64,000 nucleotides of DNA from Ananas comosus (lineage: Eukaryota; Streptophyta; Magnoliopsida; Poales; Bromeliaceae). Numbering within the stretch: position 1 is the first letter of the stretch; each line of letters starts with the position of its first letter. The notes beneath the pieces are model-generated. The model was not told where the DNA came from and searched no databases. It saw only the letters and a program-made list of their open reading frames with translations. The stretch covers positions 13,050,065-13,114,064 of the forward strand of contig NC_033626.1 in assembly GCF_001540865.1 (NCBI RefSeq). The letters run 5' to 3'. Shown piece by piece: positions 23,543-33,838 of this stretch. The position numbers and the translations under genes were made by a program.

Positions 23543-24079
23543 AGTACGTCTTCCGTACTTTCGAAAGTACAAAAGTCTTCGTACTTGTAAGTTATTTTTG
23601 ATGATCAAACATTCGATTCAACGATCGGCTCCGTTAAGCATAATCTACGTTATTGAAACTATTTATAAATCAAATTTTATAATTTTTCGACATAATTTAC
23701 CAAGCGATGATAGGGTCGCAAAAATGACTATTTTAACGGCCGATGTGGTACATTTTTAAGTTCAACGGTGTCGAAGTATCCAAATTACATGAAAATTTAA
23801 TAAAAAATTATACTTAACATCAAGAGTAAAAACAATACTTCCGATTTAAAATGTGAGTCTTTTATCACTATTTTTTATGAGATTTTTATTTTCAGCCGTT
23901 CATTTTGAGGCTGCTCGTTCACTAGACAAGCAAAGTCAAAAAATTATGAAATTTGGTTTCTAAATAGTTCCAATAGCGTAGATCAAGTTTAATGGAACCG
24001 ATTGCCAAATTGGATGTCCCATCATCGAAAACAACTTATAAGTACGGAGGTCTCCGTACTTCCAAAAGCATAGGAGCCT
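23543..24079. mobile_element. TA-flanked foldback family, copy A2
   Basis: The left arm (about 23543-23760) and right arm (about 23870-24079) are inverted copies. Landmarks are CGATCGGCTCCGTTAAGC on the left against GAACCGATTGCC on the right, and GAGATTTTTATTTTCAGCCG at 23879. It sits between (TA)n tracts at 23524-23542 and 24080-24102. Confidence 0.7.
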
Positions 24080-24102
24080 ATATATATATATATATATATA
24101 TA

Positions 24103-25888
24103 TTTCAAACTCAAGCCCAATCCAAAGTGGCTCGGGGTCGAGCAAATCGAAGAAAAGAAAAGTTCAGTTCTTTTCGAGCTTCCAACTTTGCTTCCTGACC
24201 GTGTTTGATGTGATGTGCCGGGCTAGGGTTGAGCCTACCCGCAATGAACCAAACTGGGTGAGCTAGATCGATCGGTCGGGCAGGTTGGACCAGTTTTGCT
24301 CAGGTCTATTGATTCACATTTGACTTGAAGTTGCACAAATGATTGAACATAATGAACTGAAACTCTAAACTCGAAAAGAGGAAAGGGACTATACCTTTTT
24401 GCAAATTGGCCTTCTTCTCTGTTCCAACTTCAAACAATGGAGAATTAGAGCTAGTTTATAATATGTTGCACATATACAGTAAGATATAGCACCTTAATTA
24501 CTTAGGTCCTTAACATTGCTATATGAAGGAGACTAAGATTAACAATATCGATCTAACATGTTCCACTCTGAGATTATTGGTGTTACAATCATTCTAATTG
24601 ATAAAAGTCACAAGTATAATAATTCAAGAAACTTTAATTACCTTTTACGCATGTGTTGAGCCAAAAGCACGGAGCTTTCTCGAAGAATGGTGCCTTTATC
24701 CATCCATGCCAACCCTTTGTCAACTACACAGTCCGTTCCTTAGACCTCAACTTCGTTGCGTGTCCGACCTTAAACTAAGTTAGGCTATACACCAATATTG
24801 TATGGGCTTTTCCTTTGATTATGCTACGAAAACACTTGTTAAGACATATTAGATATTATCCATGAGACATGAGTAAGTAAGTGTATTTTACTTGCTCAGA
24901 AGAGCAAGCCTCGTCGTATGAAAACCACTAAAACACTATAATCTGCGCTATACAACTTTGAGTAATCATATACCATGTAAACTGGCTTCAGATGCCTTAA
25001 TTATTAGACCTTAAGGATTATATTCAAAATAATGTTTGTAGAGGCATCTAGCTAGCTATCATGTGAAAAAAATATATCTTTACAAAGAGTTGTATTGATT
25101 AACTAAGCATATATTTGTATGAAAAGGCGTGAACAAAAAGTGTTTTAGTTAATTATCATAAAAAGGTGTCTTAATAAAAGAGGTGCCTTGCATGCAAAGA
25201 TGCTTTTACATCTCTTTATTGAAAAAAAAATATATGTTCATAGTGTCTTTTCGTGTAGCAGTGTGTGGTCTATAAATTGGATAGGAATTTTGTGATGGGG
25301 TGATGGAAGCCCAAGTCCTGAGGAACGCCTCGTGCTTGCTATTATGTCGCTTTATTTCCTTCTCCAATATCATATTAATATTGTTTAATTAATTGATGTA
25401 CACTGTCATCTGTATCATATCAGTACATAATTTTTTTTTTATATGTAGTATATGTATCATAAAATATGGTATGGATTGTAGAGTTATACAGCTAATTATA
25501 TTTCAAATCCAACAATCTAATTAACTAAAGCATGCGTAGTTTAATTTGCAAATGCATTAATCCTCAAATACATTAATTGGCTTCACATATATACTCCATG
25601 AAAATGAAAATTATTTGTTAGCTAGGCTAATCTATTAGTACTACAAACGTTGGTGGGAACCACTGTATATAGGAGAGCGCAGATGTTCGCACAAATTTTG
25701 GTAATGCACTACCCAATTGCAGAAGAATTGGTAGTTAATTAGCTTGCTCGAAAGCTCCAAAACTGCTTTTAGCTTCTTGTACCCAACAAAGTTCGTATGG
25801 TCATTACAAATCACTCTAAAGCACACTAGGACTCAAATTTTATGCACTCTAAAGCATCAAAACAAGTACATTTGAATATATATCACAT
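24103..25888. other. Intergenic AT-rich DNA
   Basis: No recognisable gene. A TATAAATTGG word at 25270 lies about 30 bases upstream of a 29-codon open frame (start about 25302, MEAQVLRNAS). I cannot support it as a gene. Confidence 0.3.
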
Positions 25889-25900
25889 ACCAATTTGAGC

Positions 25901-26053
25901 ACTGATCGTCCCTGTCGCTACTGGCTAAGAGATTGGAAGTTGGTACCTGAGGTTCAAAGTTCGAAACCTAGTTGTTTCATATTTTTAACTAATTTTATAA
26001 ACAAAACGGGTAGCATATTACCTTTCTCTCTCTCAAAAAAAAAAAAAAAAAAA
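25901..26053 (+). mobile_element. tRNA-derived SINE, copy S1, with target-site duplication
   Basis: It is bordered by a 12-bp direct repeat (ACCAATTTGAGC at 25889 and ACCAATTTGGGC at 26054). It contains an RNA polymerase III B-box-like AGTTCGAAACC, then a GGGTAGCATATTACC segment, a (TC)n stretch and a poly(A) tail. Body and tail match copies at 26404, 33006 and 36199. No protein is encoded, so mobilisation would depend on a LINE elsewhere. Confidence 0.75.
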
Positions 26054-26334
26054 ACCAATTTGGGCCTAATTAACTTCTTTCTTTTACATTACCTATCAGT
26101 TCAGCACTGGCAGTTGCCTGTAGATGTTAGTTGGTGTCGGCATGCATGCAATAATATTGCTCATAATTAATTTATATGTACGTTACTAGGTATGTAGTTA
26201 ACCTAACCAAGATTTTATCTTGTATTTATATAGATATATCATTGCCATGTGTGATATCCTTTTCTCATACCCGAAGCGGAAAAGGAGATGCAACATACAC
26301 CAGTTTAAACGTACTTAGATTTTTGCCAAAACCT

Positions 26335-26361
26335 GAGAGAGAGAGAGAGAGAGAGAGAGAG
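26335..26361. repeat. (GA)n microsatellite
   Basis: A perfect GA run between SINE copies S1 and S2. Confidence 0.9.
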
Positions 26362-26403
26362 GAACATCTAACAATAGTTGGCAACTAACCTTACAAGCAT
26401 CTC

Positions 26404-26543
26404 ACCGACCATCCCTAGCGCAAATGACAAAGGATTTAATAGTCGGCATCCGAGGTGCCAAGTTCGAATACTAGTTGATTCATATTTTCAGCTGAATTTA
26501 TTCCTAAATGAAATAAACGAAGCGAATAACATGCTACCTATCA

Positions 26544-26581
<38 letters not shown>
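26404..26581 (+). mobile_element. tRNA-derived SINE, copy S2, with target-site duplication
   Basis: CTTACAAGC-type direct repeats flank it (about 26389-26400 and 26582-26592). The body has CATCCCTAGCGCAAATGAC (A-box region), AAGTTCGAATACTAG (B-box), AAATGAAATAAACGAAGCG and a poly(A) tail of about 35 bases, the longest of the family here, which suggests a relatively recent insertion. Confidence 0.75.
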
Positions 26582-26583
<2 letters not shown>

Positions 26584-26592
26584 TACAAGCGC

Positions 26593-27598
26593 CTAGGTAC
26601 CTCAAGAGTTAGGGTGGAGACCACAAAATTTAACGTTATGGGGACCTCATGAAATCTTAGAGGAGAGTTATTAAATGAAACTACTGGTTCTATAAATTTA
26701 GTCATTGATTTTCTTATATATTTTAGTGTTTCATTATCAAAAAGTAGCCGTTCCATCATTTCTCTTTTAAAGCTTAAACCGTCGAATAACAGCAGGCGAA
26801 TATAGTAAAATTTCTATGCGCTCCCTGATCATGTTCCCTTTTTTCTAGTTTGAAATGAATCAAATGGGTGGATGCATGTTTTTAATTCTTAACTAGTGGT
26901 GTATAAGATTAGCTAGCAAGCTTTGAAATCATGACATCCTTGTATAAATTATATAACAACAGCTTAATTTCAGTCTTAAGGATTAATTACAGTTTACTAC
27001 TTGAGCTATATATCTTACCCACAAACAGATCAAAAGGTTTCATAATTTAATTAAGGATATTGAACACCGAAAACCTAACTTGCTAGGGTATGCTGCATTA
27101 GGAAACTCAAGGTCGAACAGACAACGAACGCAAGGTCGATATCGAAGGACTGTTTACAATTGTCAAAAGCATGGCACGGATAGCACTCACCATGAAAGAA
27201 ACTAACCTCATACCAAGTTTCCCCTTCAACTTATGATCAGTCCCTGCAACTTTTAATATCTGCAAAAAGCCAAAAACATAAACAAAATACATGAAGATGG
27301 CTTTTACTACAAAAGAAGCTTCTGCAGTACTAGGGCTTAAAACATGTATATATGCAGCAGAAATGTACCTTTTAATTGAAGGATCCAATTGATGATGAAA
27401 CACGATCTCTATTGTTGATTGACAAGGATAAAGCTGCAGTTATATATAGGGTATCAAGGGGCAAGTGTCGTGACTTATTAATTGGCACTGCTGGATCAAA
27501 GAGGTGGTCAACTTTGACTCGTCGGTGGGATTCCTTGCATGTGATCCTCGCTACATATATAACAACCTATGCAATCTATGTATCTTCTCTGGTATCTG

Positions 27599-27602
<4 letters not shown>
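26593..27602. other. Intergenic DNA with a possible minus-strand promoter near 27440
   Basis: On the minus strand a CCTATATATAACTGC TATA-like box (about 27434-27448) is followed by a plausible 5' splice donor at about 27370 and a TTTTTGCAG acceptor at about 27259. The resulting open frame is only about 34 codons and has no known family, so I do not call a gene. Confidence 0.25.

Positions 27603-27694
<92 letters not shown>
27603..27694. repeat. Compound (GT)n-(GA)n microsatellite
   Basis: About 55 bp of GT repeats switch directly into about 37 bp of GA repeats. Confidence 0.95.
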
Positions 27695-27695
<1 letters not shown>

Positions 27696-27769
27696 AATTG
27701 AATTGGAAAGAGAGTAATGGTAGGCTCAATTCAGTTCAGTATTTACCAACTGGAATGGTACGTAATTGA

Positions 27770-30700
27770 AAAAATAGAGAAATAAATGAAAGAAAGGCTG
27801 GTGTAATTAGAATTCTAGGGCCTTTTTGACCTAACTGTGCAATGAGCTTCCCAACCCACGTGACAGTCTGGGTTGGTGCTTCTCTTATGGCAATCTTCTT
27901 ATGCAAAGATAAACCGCAATGGCTGACTGCCGTCAGTACAGTTTTTTTTTAGCAGGCCAAACATGCTCCTAGTCTAATGCATCTGAAAGAATCCAAAAAC
28001 TTTGAAATTTGCCCAATCTAATGTCTTTCATGCTTGTCTAAATTAGACATAAGTGAGCATATTAAAGCAATTTAGATTAATTGGAAATTGGAAACAGTAA
28101 TGATGAGAGGATCGATGGAAGTTGTGTGGCTATAACTATTTAGAAGGGTTGTAACTAAATAACGGACACCAATGCTAGCCCTACAACCACTTTTTGGTCC
28201 TAATCCTGTAACTTTATCACTCCCAAATGCTCATATTTCTTCGCTACTCTTATTGCTTCTCTTCTTTAATTTTAAAACTAAAATTCAAAAGTTATTTTTT
28301 AACTCCGGTGACGTAGCTAGGATTACAACTTTCAAATTAAGGGTTGTAATTCTGGGATCCTTTTTGGGTCGTAGACTTAACATTTCTTGTAATATTGAAT
28401 ATGAGAGGTTAGATATGCTCGTGGGCGTTTGAAGCACTGATCACACACATGAAGTTCTTTATCTACCAATACCAACACCAACCTAACTAGCTACTCTTCT
28501 CTTTAAAAAGTTTTGTTAGAACCTTTCTAGCTTCACACCGGCAGATGCTACAAGCGGTCCGAAACGCCTGTGAACTGACAAGTCAAGCGTACTATAGTTT
28601 AGCGGGCTCCCTCCAGGGGTGTAATCTTCCCTTCCTTTTAATCCCTTGCCCATTTTTTCTTTTTTTCTTTTTTTTCCTTTGCCTCCTAAGGCCTAGCTGC
28701 CTCATCAAATAGCTAAATTCACTTTCTAATTGAATGAAGCTGTAGCATACTACCTTCCCTTCAAAAAAAAAAAAAAAAAACAAAAAAAAAACCTAGCTAG
28801 CTAGATCAAAAGAGCACGTGGAAAAATATTGGCCCTGGAACAATGACCAAAACCTGTATATGTTTAATCGGGAAAGATAATTACAGACGTTAACGAAGTT
28901 TTTTTTTAATCTTTATTTCCATGCATAAATTAAGCAGTAAAATGAATTGTATGTAGCAAAGGATTGCATGTGTACGTTATCTTACCGCCATTTGGAGATT
29001 ATAAATTCGTAATTTTCAATTTATTGTTTATTTGTACCTTGTTCTGGCTAGATTGCAACACAACAAGAATAAAGAGTTCTTAATCGCATACGAGAAGTTT
29101 CTGATAAGAACTCATATGGTTATCGAACAATTGAAGCTGCATAATCACCTTTTGGTTATAGTCCTATGACTTTATTATTCGAGAGTTCATATTTCTTAAC
29201 TTGTCTTAATTATCACTCTTATTTTAAAAAAAAAACATGCTAAGTGTACTTCTTAAATATGCTTGTATGATTTTTTTTTTCACTTTATTGTTTATTTATG
29301 TTTTGGCTGAGTTCAATTAACTCACCCCTATTGCTTAATCATCCCTTTAATAAATGAAGCAGGTAGCATACTATCTTTTTCTAAAAAAAAAAAAAAAAAG
29401 CTTGCATGATGACAATCTTTATCTAAGGGTTGTAATCCTACACCTTAGGGTTTGAAAAACTTCTTGTTAGTTATACGATACAAAAATAGAATGATAGAAA
29501 TATAGAATGGGGGGGATACGACCAGTAGATAAATATGGGCTCTTGAATAATAGAGTTATAAGATTACGACCCTTAGAACAAAAATTATAATCTTACATTT
29601 TTTTGGGGTTGTAGACTTGACATTTCTCATGGTTGTTTCAACTGTCGTTCTTCTTTCATATTTTCCTAAGCCGTAAACACTCTATCAACTTGTCAACTAT
29701 TTACGGAAAGAAAAAGGAACCGCAATCCAATTTTAAACTAAAGACAAAAAAGTTATAATCTGCATGTGAATGTTCAAAATCTTGTGACATTAGGTAGTTG
29801 AAGAAAATTAGGATGCTAATGAAGCAAGGAATAGGTCAATACAATGACGCTTTAATTGGTAGGGCTTTTATTGAAAGGTGTACATTGGTTTAAATATTTT
29901 GGTCGAATTAATTAACTTGCTGCGTTGTTTGAATTATTGATTGATTGCTACATTTTTCTTTAATACAATTGACTGTTTTCACTAACTATTTCGACCTTTA
30001 ATTACTCTTTATGTTCTTTTTCCTAGCTAGTTTGAGGGGATCATTAAATTAATATTGATATGCATTTCACTTCTATATTGTATTTGGTATGTGACCTTCT
30101 TAACGCTTACTTTTAGTGAGCTTATTTGGTTTCTGCAGATTAATTCCTTCATAAGATTTTCTGCGGGATGTAGATATACTGTCAAATTTATGAAGCACTT
30201 AGCGCAGCTCATACCAACCAATCAATTACACAACAAAAAAGTCTCAATATAAAGACATTTTCTAGACGATACTTGGGAAAAGTATCCCCAAGCATCCCTA
30301 CAATATAACAAATACCGACAACTAGGATTCTAACTTGGGTCTCGAATCCTAATTGGAAATAAACTTAGCTGAAAATACTGACACTTTAAAAAGTATCGTC
30401 ATATGAATCCTCTATTTTATCAAACTAATTAATTTTTTACATGATAAATTTTACTATTATTTTAAATCTTTCGGCGCTTTAAAGCGTTAAGGTTTCAAAA
30501 AATTTTGAAAAATCTTGACGCTTTAAAACCTCAAAATATATTTTATTGACGCTTTACATAAATGTCGGTATATATATGATCACTATTCATTTGCTGACAC
30601 TTTCAAATGTGATCTTAGACTATATTGAGACTCTTTTAAACATCATTAAATATAAAAAAAAAACGTCCATAAATATTAATTTTCTTATATTGTTAGAGCT

Positions 30701-31400
30701 TTCATGTGATTATTCAGCAGTTTGTGATCAATGGTTGTATTTTGCGGAATCCATAGTAGTTCTTCAGAGAAAAAAAATCATCTTATACACACGTAAATTT
30801 TCAAGCAATACTCACGTATATACACTCAAATTGCTTTTATACATTCTCGATGTGTTGGCATATATAGATTTGATTACATGCAGCAATAGTGTAGTCTCGA
30901 ATAATGGAAGTAAGTAAAAACTTCTGCTACCGAAATTCTTTTGTGATGTTTCGCAAGAAAGCAGAATTCAGCTGGGTCAAATTTAAAGACTATCGCTCGC
31001 ACCAAGCGCGTCGAAATGTATTATAAGCTGCATCTTCTAGTCCTTCATAACATAAGCCTTGTGTTTGTTTAAATCAAAAGAGGCTATAATTTATATAGTT
31101 CGGGATGGTGTAGAGAGTTTAATTAATATAATACAAAATTGCTCGTTGTTTCAACATTTGATTAGCTATCCTACGAGTGGTGAAGTATTTGTTCATCTTT
31201 TTTTCTCATGTATGTTGTGGTATTTATGAGTTTTTATTCAGCACAGAACTATTCGTATTAGTTTTAGTGAAATAGTTGCTCGTAATTTGTATTTGTTTTT
31301 TAATTAGATTCGTATAAGTTTTAGTAGGGATCGACTGATTAGGGACATAAGTTTCTGCTATATATTTTCATTCTTCTAATCAAGCAACCACATAAAAAGT
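27770..31400. other. Long intergenic AT-rich stretch with SINE 3'-end fragments
   Basis: No gene is supported. Two 5'-truncated SINE 3' ends are visible: about 28715-28780 (GAATGAAGCTGTAGCATACT then poly(A)) and about 29340-29399 (AATGAAGCAGGTAGCATACT then poly(A)). Confidence 0.4.
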
Positions 31401-31439
31401 CACCTTGCATTTTAGTATAAAAAAAAAAAAAGAAAAACA

Positions 31440-31700
31440 AAACTGTGCACAATGTATATGGTGCCTGCACCGGGTGCAACCAACAATTTCGTGTCAAACC
31501 TCCCGACGCAGGTCAACTCGCCCCCTATTGAATCAGTTTGACCGAGCGATTACTTCTCTGACTCATCCGTGTGATGTGATCTCCGACCAATGAGAGAGGA
31601 ATCCGAAACGTGTCACACGTAGTTACGTGGCGGGAATTGGGTCGGTCAACCAAGACGATCACAACCGTCCAAATTATATAGCGGTGTGGCGCCCACAGAA
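31440..31700. other. GC-richer island resembling a promoter region, no gene attached
   Basis: This short island has higher GC than its surroundings. It contains CCAATGAG, GTTACGTGGCGGG, AACCGTCCAAATTATATAGC and similar promoter-like words. No downstream coding exon is recognisable within 2 kb on either strand. It could be a decayed gene end. Confidence 0.25.
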
Positions 31701-32315
31701 ATCTGTAGTAGGTGATAAAGGGATGTTTTTAAAAATTTTTCTTTTTCCCTTTCAACCATATGTTATTAAATCACATTAATTTACCTAGATATAATACCTG
31801 GTACAAAAATTTTGTGTCACTACCACTGTTAGAAAAAAAATTTACTTTTTTATCTGAATATATATCATCTACTAATTGATTGTAGCATAATTAAACACAT
31901 GTATCCAAATTGTATTTTCATTTATGGAGATTCAGAATTCTCATTTACAGCAAGATTTTTTTAAAAAAAAATTGCCAAAAATTCTATGCGGTTATGAGTA
32001 AAATAAATAGTATAATCTATGAAGCCAACGGGCGCCTTTAATTAGATGCTGCATATATTGGATTAGCAAATTCTAAGTACTAGCTTTTAGATGATGGCTT
32101 GTGGGGATTATTATTATTATTATTTTGGTTGTAAATTTAGTATGTCACTCTCCTTCAATTAGCTAGGCTCAAATATTCAATTTTTTCTAGTTTGATCATG
32201 TTTATTAAATATTTCGAAGAAGCCTAAATTTTTTGTAATCATATGCATAGAATTTTTAATCCTCTCGGAACAGCATTTATTTACTTATTTGTGTTTTTAT
32301 GTTCTCTTTTGACCT

Positions 32316-32347
<32 letters not shown>

Positions 32348-32653
32348 GTAGATCTTGTGTGCTATTAGGAGCAGAAAATTTTTATACTATTTACAGTAAG
32401 ATTAATATCTCTGATCGAAAATTTTAGTGTTATATCACCACTTTTTGTGAGATTTTTATTTTCAGCCGTTGATTTTGAATCATTTCGAACGCCAGGTAAA
32501 TGATATAAAAAAATCATAAAATTTATTTTCTAAATACTTCAAATACGCTAGATCAAGTCTAACGGAGTCGATCGTCGATTCGGAAGCTCCATGATCGAAA
32601 ACGGCTTAGGAGCACGGAGGGCTCCGTGCTCCTAATAGCACACAAGACCTACT
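32348..32653. mobile_element. TA-flanked foldback family, copy A3
   Basis: Inverted ends: GTAGATCTTGTGTGCTATTA on the left, and its complement with one mismatch at the right end. The core GAGATTTTTATTTTCAGCCG is at 32449. (TA)n tracts lie on both sides. The left arm is much shorter than in A2 and A4, so this is an internal-deletion form. Confidence 0.7.
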
Positions 32654-32674
32654 ATATATATATAGAGAGAGAAC

Positions 32675-32880
32675 TAGACTGGAATACTATCAATAGCACA
32701 AAATTATTGGTGCTATTGATTTTTTAGCCCTTTGCTTGAGAAATGGATGATTAGGATGATGTGGGTCCCCTAAGGTTGAGTGAGTGGTTGGTTGAATAGT
32801 ATAATCTAACGGGTAAAAATAATCAGAGGATTAAATCTAACGGTGGAAAACTCGATAACACCAAATCAGAATTATCCCAA
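32675..32880. mobile_element. GATAGCACCAAG family, copy B2
   Basis: The left end is GGAATACTATCAATAGCAC. The interior has TTAGGATGATGTGGGTCCC and GGTTGAGTGAGTGGTTGGTTG, shared with B3. It lies 20 bp from copy A3, so two families inserted side by side at one (TA)n/(GA)n site. Confidence 0.6.
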
Positions 32881-33001
32881 ATAAATTATTGTATCCATAT
32901 ACCTTTCCATGCATATTTGATCCCTCATTTCCCAGTATTGGTAATGGGGTGATGTCTCATTGGACAAAAGCTTTATTTTTACATTATCAACAAATTGATG
33001 T

Positions 33002-33150
33002 CACTGACTGTCCCTAGAGCAAGTGATAATGGACTTGGTGGTTGGTACCCGAGGTCCCAAGTTCAAATTCTAGTTGATTTACATTTCTAACTAAGTTTAT
33101 TTCTAAATAAAATAAATGAAGCGGGTAGCGTGCTACCTATCTTTCACGCC
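33002..33150 (+). mobile_element. tRNA-derived SINE, copy S3
   Basis: It has CTGTCCCTAGAGCAAGTG, GTTGGTACCCGAGGTCCC, AAGTTCAAATTCTAG (B-box) and GAAGCGGGTAGCGTGCTACC. There is no long poly(A) tail, and I could not identify a target-site duplication. Confidence 0.65.
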
Positions 33151-33780
33151 CTTGTGCGTTCACTTAACTTCTCTTTTGTCCTTTTTTATTTGTAGTTACA
33201 AGTAAAAATATCTTCACCCAACTAATGCATATATATTTCATTATTTACTAAAAATTGCAGGGCTCATGTATCTTTCACACCCATGTTAATCAACAAGCAA
33301 CAAAATATGTGATTGACTAGAATAAGTCGGCTTGTAAACCCAAGTCCAAGTACCAAAATATTGGAAAACCCTAGAGCCAATCTTCTTAGCTAGCTTGCAC
33401 TTATTATACCACCTCTCTTTGTGATAGAGCAACCTGTGGTGTGTGACCTCAAACCTACCGGTGTTATTTAAAGGCAAAAATATATGGAGATCCCTTCACC
33501 TAGGCGATTAACTTTTATATTTTTTTAAAATTAATAATTTTAATCAACTTATAATTGTCAATAGTTTTATTATTAAGTTCATACTTTTAGTTACAGTTTA
33601 ATAAATGAAATTTATATATTATCTTTTAATTTAAATTATAAATGAAGTTGCGTGGCATATTCGTTCATTGCTCGTTTCAGCATCTCACTTCTTTTCTTTA
33701 ACCTTTTCACTCCCGCCACGTTTAAAAATGATAATAACTTTAAGCTCTCTCTTTGTAGAAGAGGGGTACGTACTAGCTCT
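33151..33780. other. Upstream region of the KCS gene
   Basis: AT-rich, no other gene seen. An open frame in phase with the KCS begins at 33668, but it precedes the likely TATA box and is probably not translated. Confidence 0.35.
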
Positions 33781-33787
33781 TTATATA
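33781..33787 (+). promoter_or_regulatory. Probable TATA box of the KCS gene
   Basis: TTATATA lies 52 bases upstream of the ATG at 33839, which would leave a leader of about 25-30 bases. It lies downstream of the alternative ATG at 33668 and so argues for the later start. Confidence 0.4.
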
Positions 33788-33838
33788 CTCATACTCCTCT
33801 GCTTCTTAATTCCTAGTGCCCCTTCTTGTGACATAATC

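Noticed and set aside
27376..27769. Frames encoding Cys-Val or Arg-Glu runs
   Set aside because: Translations of the (GT)n-(GA)n microsatellite.
33668..33838. 57-residue N-terminal extension of the KCS from an upstream in-frame ATG
   Set aside because: It precedes the likely TATA box at 33781 and would make the protein longer than the family. The start at 33839 gives the usual 484 aa.
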